Assembly (NCBI GenBank): GCA_029775965.1
Contig: JARVJU010000001.1
Location: 62,001 to 126,000, forward strand
Origin: Nitrososphaeria archaeon
GTDB lineage: Archaea; Thermoproteota; Nitrososphaeria; Conexivisphaerales; DTJL01
Reading direction: 5' to 3'
DNA length: 64,000 nt
In this document: positions 53,362 to 63,210 of the stretch, piece after piece
Layout of the letters: each line of letters opens with the position of its first letter
Position numbering within the stretch: position 1 is the stretch's first letter
Program-made: the position numbers and the translations under genes
The notes under the pieces: generated by a model
What the model was told of the DNA's origin: nothing
The model's input: the letters and a program-made list of their open reading frames with translations, nothing else
Databases searched by the model: none

Positions 53362-54444
53362 TCAGAGAACAGAGATGAATCTTTCTTCCCCAGCTGATTT
53401 GCTCAGAGGCCCAACTATGGGTGTCTTATGGCCACAGAACTTGCATCTGTTATTGTTATCGAGGTTGTACTGCAATATGTAGTAGCCATACCTTTTTATG
53501 AGAACTTTGCCACATCCAGGGCAGTAAGTACTTTCTGCAGGATGGCCTGGCACATTGCCTATGTATACGTAGTTTAGACCTTCTTCTCTTGCTATTTTAT
53601 AATGCTTCTCAAGAGTCTCGACAGGAGTTTCAGGCAGATTCATCAATTTGTAGTCCGGATGAAATCTTAGAAAATGCATAGGAGTATCGGGTCCAAGGTT
53701 ATCATAAATCCATCTGGCAAGCTTTCTGGCTTGTTCCAGATTATCTCCGAGTTGCGGTACTATAAGGTCCGTAATTTCTATATGAATACTTGTCCTCTTG
53801 ATGTCTAACAGAGTCTGGAAGATCGGGTTTGCATCAGGTATACCTATGTATCTTCTTACAAAGTTAGTCTCTCCACTTCCTTTAAAATCAACCGTAATAC
53901 AATCTAGAAAATCTTTCATTACATTGACTGTTTCTGGGGTATCGTATCCGTTTGATACAAATATGTTGAAGATACCGTGCTGATGAGCTAACCTGCCTAC
54001 ATCCCTTGCATATTCTATGAATATGGTAGGCTGATTATATGTATATGCTATACCTTCGCAACCATATGAAGCTGCAAGGCTGACTATTTCGGATGGTTCC
54101 TTGTCGAGACCCTCTACCTTCCTTCTCTGGCTTATGTCGTAGTTTTGACAGTAGGCGCAGAGCCAGTTGCATCCTGTAGTGGCTATGGAGAAGATCTTTG
54201 AGCCAGGCCTGTAATGAATAACCGGCTTCTTTTCTATCGGATCTATGTGACCAGTTATCACCTTGCCATACACAAGAAGATATAGTCTTCCATTTACGAC
54301 GCCCCTCACACCGCACAAGCCTATCTGCCCTTCACCTAGCTGGCATAACCTGGCACAGGCTGTGCACTGAATTTTTCCGTTGGGTAGCCTCCGGTAGAGC
54401 TCTGCTTCCTTACCCATCGGTTTTGACAGTCTGGCTGGTAACAA
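53362..54444 (-). CDS. AmmeMemoRadiSam-system radical SAM enzyme (AmrS-like)
   Basis: Radical SAM enzyme of the pyruvate-formate-lyase-activating type. An N-terminal [18 protein letters not shown] cluster precedes the [11 protein letters not shown] motif (CxxxCxxC). Further cysteines in the C-terminal YCPGCGK and CKFCGH form a likely second Fe-S site or zinc knuckle. The match to AmrS is good. The AmmeMemo partner proteins are not in the window. Function beyond radical SAM chemistry is unknown. Confidence 0.82.
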   Translation of the reverse strand: MLPARLSKPMGKEAELYRRLPNGKIQCTACARLCQLGEGQIGLCGVRGVVNGRLYLLVYGKVITGHIDPIEKKPVIHYRPGSKIFSIATTGCNWLCAYCQNYDISQRRKVEGLDKEPSEIVSLAASYGCEGIAYTYNQPTIFIEYARDVGRLAHQHGIFNIFVSNGYDTPETVNVMKDFLDCITVDFKGSGETNFVRRYIGIPDANPIFQTLLDIKRTSIHIEITDLIVPQLGDNLEQARKLARWIYDNLGPDTPMHFLRFHPDYKLMNLPETPVETLEKHYKIAREEGLNYVYIGNVPGHPAESTYCPGCGKVLIKRYGYYILQYNLDNNNRCKFCGHKTPIVGPLSKSAGEERFISVL

Positions 54445-54574
54445 TAGTTCCGTTATTTCTAAAATATACTTTGCTTTATGCTTTGCCTGAAAAAAGTTTG
54501 TGAGCTGGGCTGTAGGATAAGTCTCCTGAAAATTACAAAAAGACTAAATCGAACATGAATAAATTGATTTAGGC

Positions 54575-55240
54575 TTGGAGTTAGAAAATTGTACATTCGA
54601 TGATGATGCTTTATTGGATTTGCAAACAGATACATGGGTAAAGATAGACTCTGGTATTGCAACAGTAGGGGTAACTTCAACGCTCAGCTGGCTTTGTGGA
54701 AGACTTCAATCTGTAGTCTTTAAAGAAGAGGGCATTATCTACAACAGAGGAAAGACTATAGCTGCTATTGAAGGTCCAAAACACTTTGCAACAGTAAAGA
54801 CACCTGTCTCTGGTAAGCTGATCGAAACTAACCCCAAGTTGAGGGAGTCTCCTTGGATTCTGAACAAGGACCCTTATAATGAAGGTTGGGTAGCGAAAAT
54901 CAGACCTATCAACCTGGCAACGGAAGCTGGTTATCTAAAACGACCTTCAGAGATAAAAGAGCTTCTTAGAGATAGGCTTTCATCTCTTAAAGTAAAATGC
55001 TACAAAGAGTTCCCCGACGTGGAGCTTTTCGAAATAGGTGTCGAATGCTCTGCAGTATTGGTAAGGCTGAATGATTTGATTACACAGCTGGATGATGGTA
55101 GCGTTATTCATATTGTGTCCGATGATCCTACTGCTTCAATAGAAATGATCAGGTGGACAGATCAAACTGGTCAATCACTTGTACAATCGTTTAAGGAGGA
55201 CAGCATCTATCATTTTATAGTCAAGAAAGTAAAGCAGTGA
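54575..55240 (+). CDS. GcvH-like lipoyl domain fused to TusA/SirA-like domain
   Basis: The first 110 aa align by pattern with glycine cleavage H protein: GIATVGVTSTLSW, then IEGPKHFATVKTPVSG, where Lys69 falls exactly at the lipoylated-lysine position, then ILNKDPYNEGWVAKI. The C-terminal part (about 135-221) resembles a TusA/SirA fold: GVECSAVLVRL in place of the CPxP motif, and VIHIVSDDPTASIEMIRWTDQ. So a lipoate carrier is tied to a sulfur-carrier-like domain. TTG start. A rhodanese gene lies 230 nt away. It may act in lipoate-based sulfur metabolism rather than glycine cleavage. Confidence 0.72.
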   Translation: MELENCTFDDDALLDLQTDTWVKIDSGIATVGVTSTLSWLCGRLQSVVFKEEGIIYNRGKTIAAIEGPKHFATVKTPVSGKLIETNPKLRESPWILNKDPYNEGWVAKIRPINLATEAGYLKRPSEIKELLRDRLSSLKVKCYKEFPDVELFEIGVECSAVLVRLNDLITQLDDGSVIHIVSDDPTASIEMIRWTDQTGQSLVQSFKEDSIYHFIVKKVKQ

Positions 55241-55302
55241 TCGAAAGACAAAATGACTATCTACATGCAGAAAAAGAATAAGGCAGAAGATCCTGGATTA
55301 CG

Positions 55303-55353
55303 AGTGAACTACCCCGCCCTTGCGGACGGGGTCTTCTTGCGAGATTAGATAAA
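55303..55353. repeat. 51-bp perfect repeat, copy 2 (GC hairpin)
   Basis: Identical to 13936-13986, located between the GcvH/TusA-like gene and the rhodanese gene, both of which end toward it. It could serve as a bidirectional terminator while being a relic insertion-sequence end. Confidence 0.8.
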
Positions 55354-55467
55354 TGCCTTACAATTATCATACAGAATATCAAGGCTCTCCTTTACTTTCC
55401 AATAAAAATCAGAACACTTTTTTCATGTAATACATTTATCCTGAGCGTTAGCATCGAGGAGAAAGGC

Positions 55468-56328
55468 TTACTTTTCAATCGGGAACCTCACGGCATTTCC
55501 CCATTCAGTCCATGATCCATCATAGTTCCTGACATTTCCATAGCCCAGAAGATATTTCAGTACGAACCACGTATGAGATGATCTCTCTCCAATTCTGCAG
55601 TATGTTATGACTTCCTTGTCAGGTGTAACCCCTTTTTCTCTGTACAGTTTTTCAAGCTCCTCTCTTGGCTTGAACGTACCGTCAGCATCATTCACTGCTA
55701 GCGCCCAAGGTATGTTTATGGCTCCCGGAATGTGACCTCCCCTTTGTGCATGTTCATTGGGGTATTCAGGCGGAGCAGTTATCTCGCCCGTGAATTCTTT
55801 AGGACTCCTCACATCGACGAGTACTTTATCCTTGGAGTGCAGTATCTGCTTTACGTATTCTCTGTAAACTCTGAGGCTTTCGTCAGGTTCTTTCGCCTTA
55901 TATCTTGAAGGGGTGAAGCTTGGGATATCTTTTGTCAATTGTCTATCCTCAAGAAGCCACTTTTTCCTTCCACCATTCATAAGCTTAATATTTTCAACTC
56001 TGTAATATTTGAATATCCAGAATGCAAAGGCAGCGAACCAGTTGTTGAAATCCCCGTACAGTACTAATGTCATTTCTGGCGTGTAGCCAACTCTGCTTAG
56101 TAGCTGCTCCAGTGCTTCTTTGCTTAGAATATCTCTGGTAACAGGATCGTTCATATCTTTTCTCCAGTCGAACAGAACAGAGTTAGGTATATGGCCCTGC
56201 AGATAGTTCGATGATGGGTCGTAGTCAACTTCTGCTATCCTGACCTTTGGGTTGTTGATGTTATTCTGAACCCAATCTATGTCAACAAGCACTTCCGGGT
56301 GAGCATAAGAAGTTGCCTTCTGACTCAT
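55468..56328 (-). CDS. Thiosulfate sulfurtransferase, tandem rhodanese
   Basis: Two rhodanese domains. The N-terminal one (LVDIDWVQNNINN ... HIPNSVLFDW) lacks the active Cys; the second has VLVDVRSPKEFTGE and the active-site loop TYCRIGERSSH. Length 286 aa is typical of TST. It transfers sulfur from thiosulfate to acceptors and lies next to the GcvH/TusA-like gene, consistent with a sulfur-handling cluster. Transcribed toward the repeat at 55303. Confidence 0.92.
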   Translation of the reverse strand: MSQKATSYAHPEVLVDIDWVQNNINNPKVRIAEVDYDPSSNYLQGHIPNSVLFDWRKDMNDPVTRDILSKEALEQLLSRVGYTPEMTLVLYGDFNNWFAAFAFWIFKYYRVENIKLMNGGRKKWLLEDRQLTKDIPSFTPSRYKAKEPDESLRVYREYVKQILHSKDKVLVDVRSPKEFTGEITAPPEYPNEHAQRGGHIPGAINIPWALAVNDADGTFKPREELEKLYREKGVTPDKEVITYCRIGERSSHTWFVLKYLLGYGNVRNYDGSWTEWGNAVRFPIEK

Positions 56329-56367
56329 AAATCACTTATATTTCTTCTTATATATATCTTTAACTAT

Positions 56368-57240
56368 CTATTCATTGTATAATTTTTTGGACATAGTATG
56401 AATTATGCGCCATAACTCTGCCTTATAAACTGCCTCGTAGGAAAGGAGGTCTTGTGATGTATCCTTCAGGCTTGCAATCTCTCGCTCAATATCCTGCTCC
56501 TGTCCTTTGCGTGCTTTATCTGCTATTTCTTCAACCACCTTTGCAAAAAAATTTAGCGTTTTGGCTGTATACTTATTTCTGCACTGCAGCTGGGCTATAA
56601 GCCTGGGGCTCTGAGAAAGTACAGCTCTGGAGATAACAAACTGTGTTCCAGCTATAGGTGTTATTAGACCCAAAAGCTCGGGTTTCTTTGTAGAACAGAG
56701 CATTTTGGCATATGCTACGTTGATAGCATGTGTCAGGCTTATCACCAGTGACATGGCTTCGTCATGTTTGGAGGGACTTATCAACCTGAATCTGAAGTCT
56801 GGGAACAGCATATTAGCAGTTCTTACTTCAGATTTTTTATCTTTGAAAGGTGTAATAGCAATGGTACCATCATTCGGGCTCTTCAGAGACTGGCCAAACA
56901 ATGGATGTAAAGAAACTATTGTGAAGCTACCAACCTCTAGCATCTTCAGTTGATCATGCAGAAACTTCTTCAAAGAAGATATTTCTATGATCACTCTTCC
57001 TTTCTTCATATGCATCATGGCAGTCTTGATTGTATCAAGAGTAGATTCCATCGGAACTGCAACAAGAGCAGCATCAACCGACTCTATTGAATCATAATCC
57101 ATTCCAGCATACCTGAAAAGCTTATTTCTTAATCTGGCCCTAGCAGGATCTATTCCTATTACTTTGTTCCCCTTTCTCAAAAAGTATCTTGTAAAGAACC
57201 CTCCCATAGCTCCAGAGCAGCCCAAAACTGCTATGTTCAT
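56368..57240 (-). CDS. tyrA: Prephenate dehydrogenase
   Basis: Oxidatively decarboxylates prephenate to 4-hydroxyphenylpyruvate for tyrosine. The nucleotide motif NIAVLGCSGAMGGFF, AALVAVPMESTLD and VSLHPLFGQSLK match TyrA. A C-terminal helical region follows the dehydrogenase domain, and no ACT domain is seen. It overlaps the chorismate mutase-aminotransferase gene by 4 nt at the end of the aromatic operon. Confidence 0.9.
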   Translation of the reverse strand: MNIAVLGCSGAMGGFFTRYFLRKGNKVIGIDPARARLRNKLFRYAGMDYDSIESVDAALVAVPMESTLDTIKTAMMHMKKGRVIIEISSLKKFLHDQLKMLEVGSFTIVSLHPLFGQSLKSPNDGTIAITPFKDKKSEVRTANMLFPDFRFRLISPSKHDEAMSLVISLTHAINVAYAKMLCSTKKPELLGLITPIAGTQFVISRAVLSQSPRLIAQLQCRNKYTAKTLNFFAKVVEEIADKARKGQEQDIEREIASLKDTSQDLLSYEAVYKAELWRIIHTMSKKLYNE

Positions 57241-58628
57241 CGAAGCAGTTCTCCCATCTTTCTGATCCCGTCTACTATTGTTTCTTCTGAATTACCAAGG
57301 GATATTCTGAAGAAATTGGGATAATTACCAAAAGAAATACCAGGTACAACAGTAACCCCCTTTTCTTCAAGTAGTCTCCTTGAAAAATCTGTTATCTGCT
57401 CTGGAACCCTTGGGAACACGTATATCCCGCCGTCGGGTTTATAGTATTTGATTGATTTTATCCTGTCAAGCTCTTCGCAAGCTCTTTCAATCCTGGACTT
57501 CATCTCTATGGCGTTTCTCTCAACCTCTTTTTCACTTGATAAAGCTGCTATTGCTGAATACTGCAGAAATTCCGGAAGACTTGTCATTGCAAGAGACATG
57601 AAGTTAACCATCTCTTTTATGAGCTCTGGATTGCCAACAGCGAAACCGAGCCTGAAACCTGTCATTGCCCAGGCCTTCGAGAATGAGCCGATGTAAAGCC
57701 AATTCGTAAGCTCATATTCAAGAACTGAGGGTACCTCTACGTTTGAGTAGGTTGAATATATTTCATCACTTATAACAGTGACTTTTCTTTCAGATGCAAC
57801 CTTTACGATTTCTTCAAACTTCTTTTTACTTATAACCTTGCCAGTTGGGTTGCATGGATAGTTCAGAAATAAAGCTCTTGTGTCAGGCTTTATTGCCTCT
57901 TTTACTTTCTCTATCGAAGGCTCCCATTCTTCTTCTAGCTCTGTACTTACAATTATTATCCTACCTCCCAAATGCTCAACCATCTGCTTGTATGCAGGCC
58001 AGCTGGGGTCAATTATCACGCAGCTTCCACCCTTTCGAAGCAAGTATGCTAGCGCTGAATAAATGGCAAACCTTCCTCCAGGGGTGGCTACTATCTGATC
58101 ATCTCTTGCATTAAAGGAATATCTTCTCTGGATATACCTTTTGATCGATTCAATAAGCTCTGGTATACCCCTGGCTACAGTATAATGCGTCTTCTGGCTA
58201 TGCATGGATTCTATTGCTGCGTTTACAGCAGAAGTGGGAGGCTCAAAATTTGTCTCCCCAACATCAAGCCTTACCAGCTTTTTTCCTTTTTCTTCCAGAT
58301 TCTTAGCTATTGTCATTATTGCTGTAGGAGTTTCAACATTTTGCTCCCTGCGCTGTGATTCTTTGGCCTGTCTCAGTAGTAAGGAGAGAATCCAGATACC
58401 AGACTGTGGATCAAGTGAATTTTTGTTTGATTCATCTATCACCATCTTGAGAAGTTCATCCTCCACTCTGATATCATTGAGCGGAAGAGAAGCATCTGTC
58501 TTTATTTTCCCTATCTTTATGGCAACGTCTCTTCTTTTTGCAGCAAGTCTTATTATCTCTCTTGTTATATCATACACTTCTTGCCTTAAACTATCCAGCT
58601 CCATATCTGCCTCTGATTCTGTCTTCAT
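57237..58628 (-). CDS. Chorismate mutase-aminotransferase fusion
   Basis: Residues about 8-95 are an AroQ chorismate mutase (LDSLRQEVYDITREIIRLAAKR ... KIGKIK). From about 105 on there is a fold-type I PLP aminotransferase with DVGETNFEPP, YPCNPTGKV, SDEIYSTYS and the Schiff-base lysine in GSFSKAWAMTG (about Lys318). A plausible bifunctional enzyme linking prephenate formation to transamination of aromatic keto acids. It is flanked by aroC and tyrA with 4-nt overlaps on both sides. Confidence 0.9.
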   Translation of the reverse strand: MKTESEADMELDSLRQEVYDITREIIRLAAKRRDVAIKIGKIKTDASLPLNDIRVEDELLKMVIDESNKNSLDPQSGIWILSLLLRQAKESQRREQNVETPTAIMTIAKNLEEKGKKLVRLDVGETNFEPPTSAVNAAIESMHSQKTHYTVARGIPELIESIKRYIQRRYSFNARDDQIVATPGGRFAIYSALAYLLRKGGSCVIIDPSWPAYKQMVEHLGGRIIIVSTELEEEWEPSIEKVKEAIKPDTRALFLNYPCNPTGKVISKKKFEEIVKVASERKVTVISDEIYSTYSNVEVPSVLEYELTNWLYIGSFSKAWAMTGFRLGFAVGNPELIKEMVNFMSLAMTSLPEFLQYSAIAALSSEKEVERNAIEMKSRIERACEELDRIKSIKYYKPDGGIYVFPRVPEQITDFSRRLLEEKGVTVVPGISFGNYPNFFRISLGNSEETIVDGIRKMGELLR

Positions 58629-59737
58629 TCCTTGCCCTTTCCCTTCAATACAGGTGGTATAAAACCGGCTCTAAGAGCTAGATCTGCAAGCACTATAGCA
58701 GTGGCATTTTCTACTACAGGTACTGCTCTTGGAACAACACTTGGGTCATGCCTTCCAGCCACTCTTAGCTCTACGGCCTCGTTTGTTTCGATGTCTATGG
58801 TTCTTTGTGTTGCAGCAATGGATGCTGCAGGTTTGAAAGCGACTCTGAAGATAAAAGGCATACCGTTTGACAGCCCTCCAAGCACACCTCCAGAGTTGTT
58901 TGTTTTTGTTCTTATTATTCCATTGTCTACATAAAATTCGTCATTGTTTTCCGAACCTTTTATTCTTGCTGCTTCAAAACCACGTCCAAATTCAACACCC
59001 TTTGCAGCAGGAATAGATAGCATCATCTTTGCGATTTCTGAGTCTATAGAAGAAAACACTGGTTCACCGATACCTACTGGAAGGTTAAGAACTATGCATT
59101 CAATTATTCCTCCAAGACTATCTCCTTCTCCCCTTGTCTGAACTATCCTTTTCTTCATTTCTTCTGCAGTATCTTTGTCAGGGCATCTAACTTCGTTTGT
59201 ATATCTATTTGTTCTTGCTTCTTCTAAATTCACTTCATTTATTCTGATCCCTCCAAGCTCTTTTGTGAATGCAATTATCTCTATACCAAGAGTTTCATTA
59301 AGCAGCTTCTTTGCTACAGCTCCTGCCATTACAAAGGAAGCTGTTATTCTGCCTGAAAAACGTCCACCTCCTCTCCAGTCGTTATAACCTCCATACTTTA
59401 CTCGAGCAGTAAAATCAGCATGCCCTGGCCTTGGCTTGGTTCTTATTTCTTCGTATGTGCTTGGGTCTTTGTCACTGTTCCTTATCATCATTGCTATAGG
59501 AGCCCCAGTCGTAAAGTTGTTGAATACTCCTGATAGTATCTCTACTTTATCTTCCTCCCTTCTCTGCGTGGTTACTATTGAAGTTCCCGGCTTTCTCAGG
59601 TCTAGCTCTTTTTGAACATCCTGCTCTGTAAGATAAAGCCCTGCCGGGCAACCATCTACTACTGCACCTATGCATTTACCATGGCTCTCACCGAAGCTCA
59701 TGAAGAAGAACTTCTCTCCATAACCATTTGCAGTCAT
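58625..59737 (-). CDS. aroC: Chorismate synthase
   Basis: Converts EPSP to chorismate with reduced FMN. GESHGKCIGAVVDGCPAG at the N-terminus, RPGHADFTARVKYG and GGRFSGRITASFV are signature segments, and GVLGGLSNGMP and RHDPSVVPRAVPV follow. 370 aa is normal. It overlaps the next gene by 4 nt and is separated from aroA by one nucleotide. Confidence 0.96.
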   Translation of the reverse strand: MTANGYGEKFFFMSFGESHGKCIGAVVDGCPAGLYLTEQDVQKELDLRKPGTSIVTTQRREEDKVEILSGVFNNFTTGAPIAMMIRNSDKDPSTYEEIRTKPRPGHADFTARVKYGGYNDWRGGGRFSGRITASFVMAGAVAKKLLNETLGIEIIAFTKELGGIRINEVNLEEARTNRYTNEVRCPDKDTAEEMKKRIVQTRGEGDSLGGIIECIVLNLPVGIGEPVFSSIDSEIAKMMLSIPAAKGVEFGRGFEAARIKGSENNDEFYVDNGIIRTKTNNSGGVLGGLSNGMPFIFRVAFKPAASIAATQRTIDIETNEAVELRVAGRHDPSVVPRAVPVVENATAIVLADLALRAGFIPPVLKGKGKE

Positions 59738-59738
59738 A

Positions 59739-61028
59739 TTAGTTAATCCTCTCTACTTTAACTCCTATATCAGCAATGTCACGAAGGAAGTTAGGGTAAG
59801 AAATATCAGCAGTCTCCGCTCCCTCTACTTCGCATCCTCCATCTACCATCATCGAAGCAAGACAGAGAGCCATGAATACCCTATGGTCTGCATGGCTATA
59901 GAGTATTTCCTTTCTTAGCTCTTTAGCTGGCAAGATATCCAGCCCATCAGACCTTTCTTTGACCTTCACACCCAGCTTTGAAATTTCTTGAGCCATTACA
60001 GATATTCTGTCCGTTTCTTTATATCTTGCATGGGCAACCCCGTAAATACTGACTTCTCTGTCACATTTTAGTGCCAGAACGGAAAGGACTGGTAATAGAT
60101 CAGGAGAATCCCTTAGGTCGAAGCTCCCTCCGTTTAGAATTTTACCATCGCTCTCAACTATTACACTTGCACCCTGAGTGATTATTCTGCACCCCATTTT
60201 TTCAAGGATATTTAGTATTGCAGAATCAGCTTGTGGCATTCTTGTGGTAGCACCAATCAGCTCCACCCTTCCTCCTGCTATTGCCACAGCAGAGGCTATA
60301 AAAGAAGCGGAGCTAAAATCTGCAGGTATCCTTAGGTTGTTTGACTTAAATCGCTGCCCCGCCTCTACTCTGAATTTTGTATATTCTTCTCTCTCAACCT
60401 TTATGCCAAAGTAATTCAACATATGCATAGTAGCATCTATGTACGGTTTAGATGCTGCATCACTTACCAGTAGTTCTGTATCCTTCTGCGCAAGAGGTGT
60501 AGATATAAGCAATGATGATATGTACTGTGATGAAATGTCGCCCCTGATCCTGGCTAAACCTCCTCTTATTCCGCCTCCTTTAACTATTATGGGAGCACTG
60601 CCATTTCCTCTGCTTGATACAGCCCAAACACCTAGCTGCTGCAGAGCATCAAGAAGAGGTTGCATAGGTCTCTGTCTTAAACTTGCATCGCCTGTAAGGA
60701 CAGTATAGCCTTCCGGGGGTAGAGAATATATTGATGTCATAAAGCGGAGCGTAGTACCCGAGTTTTCCACGTTTACTATATCGTTCGCGCATTTTGGCAA
60801 GCAGCCTTTTACCAGCATATCATGTTCTACTGGTCTTATCTGCGCCCCCATTGCAATACAAGCATTTATAGTTGCCTTTGTGTCTCCAGATAAAAGAGGG
60901 TTTTCAATCTTTGATTCACCGTCAGCTAAAGAAGCCATCACTAAAGCTCTGTGGGTATAGCTTTTGCTTGGGGACAATGATACAATGCCATTAAGCAAGG
61001 TAGAGCAATTGATTCTAACCCTACTCAA
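59739..61028 (-). CDS. aroA: 3-phosphoshikimate 1-carboxyvinyltransferase (EPSP synthase)
   Basis: Shikimate-3-phosphate plus PEP to EPSP. LSPSKSYTHRALVMASLADG, NSGTTLRFM and LTGDASLRQRPMQPLLDALQQLG are the active-site motifs; RYKETDRISVM and DHRVFMALCLASMM lie near the C-terminus. 429 aa is normal. It overlaps the aroK gene by 8 nt. Confidence 0.96.
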   Translation of the reverse strand: MSRVRINCSTLLNGIVSLSPSKSYTHRALVMASLADGESKIENPLLSGDTKATINACIAMGAQIRPVEHDMLVKGCLPKCANDIVNVENSGTTLRFMTSIYSLPPEGYTVLTGDASLRQRPMQPLLDALQQLGVWAVSSRGNGSAPIIVKGGGIRGGLARIRGDISSQYISSLLISTPLAQKDTELLVSDAASKPYIDATMHMLNYFGIKVEREEYTKFRVEAGQRFKSNNLRIPADFSSASFIASAVAIAGGRVELIGATTRMPQADSAILNILEKMGCRIITQGASVIVESDGKILNGGSFDLRDSPDLLPVLSVLALKCDREVSIYGVAHARYKETDRISVMAQEISKLGVKVKERSDGLDILPAKELRKEILYSHADHRVFMALCLASMMVDGGCEVEGAETADISYPNFLRDIADIGVKVERIN

Positions 61029-61881
61029 CAGTCATCATCTCTCCTTTTTTTGAACTTGTTCTGCATTCGATAACTCTGCTTCCATCCTTTGCCCATATCG
61101 ATTTCAATCTTCTAAGATTTTCATTGTTATCATCAAAGATTGCAGCAACAGAAGGACCCAGTCCTGACAGGCCAGCAGCCAGAGCTCCACATTCTATAGC
61201 CTGCATGCTTGGGTTTGTATCATAGCCAAAGATTATTGAACACAGCAAACCGTTCATAGTCATGGCTACCCATATATCTTTTCTGTATGCTATGTCGAAG
61301 ATAGTCTCTGCTTCCCTTGAAAAGAGACGCATATATTGAACATCAATCTTTTTCCTTTTGCAGATGGGAACTTTTATCAATACATGGTAAGAGCCAACTT
61401 CTTTGATCTGCATTACAATTCTTTTCATATTATCACAGAAGCAAGCATTACCGAGCAAGCAGGCAGTGGCATCATCTATAGCCCCTGTAATGCTTACTCC
61501 ACTTTCCAAGGAAGCATCTGCACTTATATTCAGGATACTTTTTTCATCATAGCTATCATGTCCCAGAGCAGCCATTGTTGCTAAAGCTACAGCTACAGAG
61601 CTAGATGATGAACTTTTTAGTCCTACTCCTTCTGGTATCTCTGTGGTTACATTTATTGTAGCTCCAAATTTATTTTTATGTATGCCTAGAACATTCTTTA
61701 CAGTATTTACAAGCAGCATGGACTCTCTTTGAGTGTTATTACTTGTCAGGTTCCATCTTCCATCTTCTGTTATCTCTACTGTAGCAGTGGTTCTCAAGTC
61801 TACACCCAGGCTGACCCCTTTTCCGCATATAGCACCGTTCACAATGCTCACCGCCCCATGAACTGTCGCCTTACCTATCAT
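61021..61881 (-). CDS. aroK: Archaeal shikimate kinase (GHMP family)
   Basis: Phosphorylates shikimate. Unlike bacterial AroK (P-loop fold), the archaeal enzyme has a GHMP-kinase fold: HGAVSIVNGAICGKGVS, EGVGLKSSSSSSVAVALATM (the ATP-binding Gly/Ser loop) and GAIDDATACLLGN. ATG 61881 is preferred over the TTG at 61896, since conserved residues start there. It overlaps aroE by 11 nt. Found here within the aromatic operon, which supports the substrate. Confidence 0.93.
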   Translation of the reverse strand: MIGKATVHGAVSIVNGAICGKGVSLGVDLRTTATVEITEDGRWNLTSNNTQRESMLLVNTVKNVLGIHKNKFGATINVTTEIPEGVGLKSSSSSSVAVALATMAALGHDSYDEKSILNISADASLESGVSITGAIDDATACLLGNACFCDNMKRIVMQIKEVGSYHVLIKVPICKRKKIDVQYMRLFSREAETIFDIAYRKDIWVAMTMNGLLCSIIFGYDTNPSMQAIECGALAAGLSGLGPSVAAIFDDNNENLRRLKSIWAKDGSRVIECRTSSKKGEMMTVE

Positions 61882-62713
61882 AATGATCAACCCCAAGGAT
61901 GCTGAATAGTGTATTTTTCATAACCTCTAGCGGTGCATCTTTGCCTGTAAATATCCTGAAAGATTCAATTGCCTGGTAAAGGAGCATTTCATAGCCGAAG
62001 ATAATTTCTGCACCAGCTGCTCTAGCTTTGATTATCAATTTAGTATTCACAGGTCTGTATACTGCATCAAAAAAGATATCACAATTCGTCACCAGATCTT
62101 CAATCTTTTTCGGTGTTTCTGCCTTTACTGAGCCTATAGGTGTTGCATTAAAAGCCAGGTCAAATCTACCCAGTCTGGAGGCATCTACCTTTTCAAGGCT
62201 TTCTATATCCAGACTTAATCTGTCAAAAAAGACATAATCCGATAATTCCCTTGCCTTTGCTGGATCTCTTGCTATTATGACCACTTCCCTTGCTCCAAAA
62301 TTGTATGCCACATGGATAAATGACCTTGCCACACCCCCATTTCCTACAATCAGAACTCTATCCAACATTCTGTCAGCTAGGTGTAGCTTAAGGCATTCTG
62401 AAGCTCCTGTTACATCTGTGTTGAACCCAATCAGTTTATTTCCTGACCTTTTTACAGTGTTCACAGACCCTGTGATTTTTGCGTTGTCATCCAGTTCCGC
62501 TAGAAAGCCAAGAATAGCAACCTTGAATGGCATAGTTACGTTAAACCCATCGTATCCTGAGCTTCTGTTGATAGCATCCTGTATATCACTGCAGTTTTCT
62601 AATGCATACTTTGCATCAATAGCTAAATGCTCAAAAGCAGAGTTCATCATTGCAGCTGTAGGGCTGTAGCTGACATCCTTACCTATAAGGCAGTACATTT
62701 TACCGTTCATCAT
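61871..62713 (-). CDS. aroE: Shikimate dehydrogenase
   Basis: NADP-dependent reduction of dehydroshikimate. GKDVSYSPTAAMMNSAFEHL, the substrate motif GFNVTMPFKVAIL with its catalytic lysine, NTVKR, and the nucleotide-binding VLIVGNGGVARSF are clear. ATG 62713 overlaps the preceding stop as ATGA, supporting this start over the GTG at 62722. 280 aa. Confidence 0.95.
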   Translation of the reverse strand: MMNGKMYCLIGKDVSYSPTAAMMNSAFEHLAIDAKYALENCSDIQDAINRSSGYDGFNVTMPFKVAILGFLAELDDNAKITGSVNTVKRSGNKLIGFNTDVTGASECLKLHLADRMLDRVLIVGNGGVARSFIHVAYNFGAREVVIIARDPAKARELSDYVFFDRLSLDIESLEKVDASRLGRFDLAFNATPIGSVKAETPKKIEDLVTNCDIFFDAVYRPVNTKLIIKARAAGAEIIFGYEMLLYQAIESFRIFTGKDAPLEVMKNTLFSILGVDHYDR

Positions 62714-63210
62714 AGGCCACACAGTAAAGGATGAGAGCTGAAAAGACAGGCAGTTAAGAGAATACTTTGAAAGGCAACAGCTCTTATGCCATTTAGCTCA
62801 TATTTGGCGAAATCTTTTGCATTAAATGTCTCTTTCAGCATATTATCTTTTACTCTAACGTAGAAAGGAAGACTTATTTCAGCAGCTGGATAATGCTTCT
62901 TAGCCTTAGCTTTATGCTCTTGATTGTAATAGCGCATTATGCCTGAGATGTCTGAATTATTTTTGTCATCATGTTGCTTTGCTGACTTGCCTAAAAGTTT
63001 AATGCTCTTGCAAAATGCATAAAAGATCTGGGGTAGATTTTCTGTCTCCTTCATTGCAACTTCATTTCCTTGAATAAGCAAAAATGCCTTCACTAACAAG
63101 CTTCTTATGATATTCTGTAGCAGGGTGCGATATGGATCTTCTATCTTTGCTCTCAGTTTGAAGGTATCGTTTTTAAGCTCAGTAGTAACAGGCCTTTCAG
63201 CTAGCATCAT
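62710..63210 (-). CDS. Unknown protein within the aromatic operon, 166 aa
   Basis: No family was recognised. It is wedged between aroD and aroE: ATG 63210 overlaps the aroD stop as TGATG and its own stop overlaps the aroE start as ATGA, so it is certainly co-transcribed. Composition is basic and helical (for example YYNQEHKAKAKKHYPAAE), with an N-terminal strand-helix start and a hydrophobic C-terminal segment (SILLTACLFSS). Position suggests a role in the aromatic pathway or its regulation, but nothing in the sequence shows which. Confidence 0.75.
   Translation of the reverse strand: MMLAERPVTTELKNDTFKLRAKIEDPYRTLLQNIIRSLLVKAFLLIQGNEVAMKETENLPQIFYAFCKSIKLLGKSAKQHDDKNNSDISGIMRYYNQEHKAKAKKHYPAAEISLPFYVRVKDNMLKETFNAKDFAKYELNGIRAVAFQSILLTACLFSSHPLLCGL

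Noticed and set aside
54575-55240. Simple glycine cleavage H protein
   Set aside because: It is much longer than GcvH, has an additional TusA-like half, and no gcvT, gcvP or lipoyl-ligase genes are in the window.
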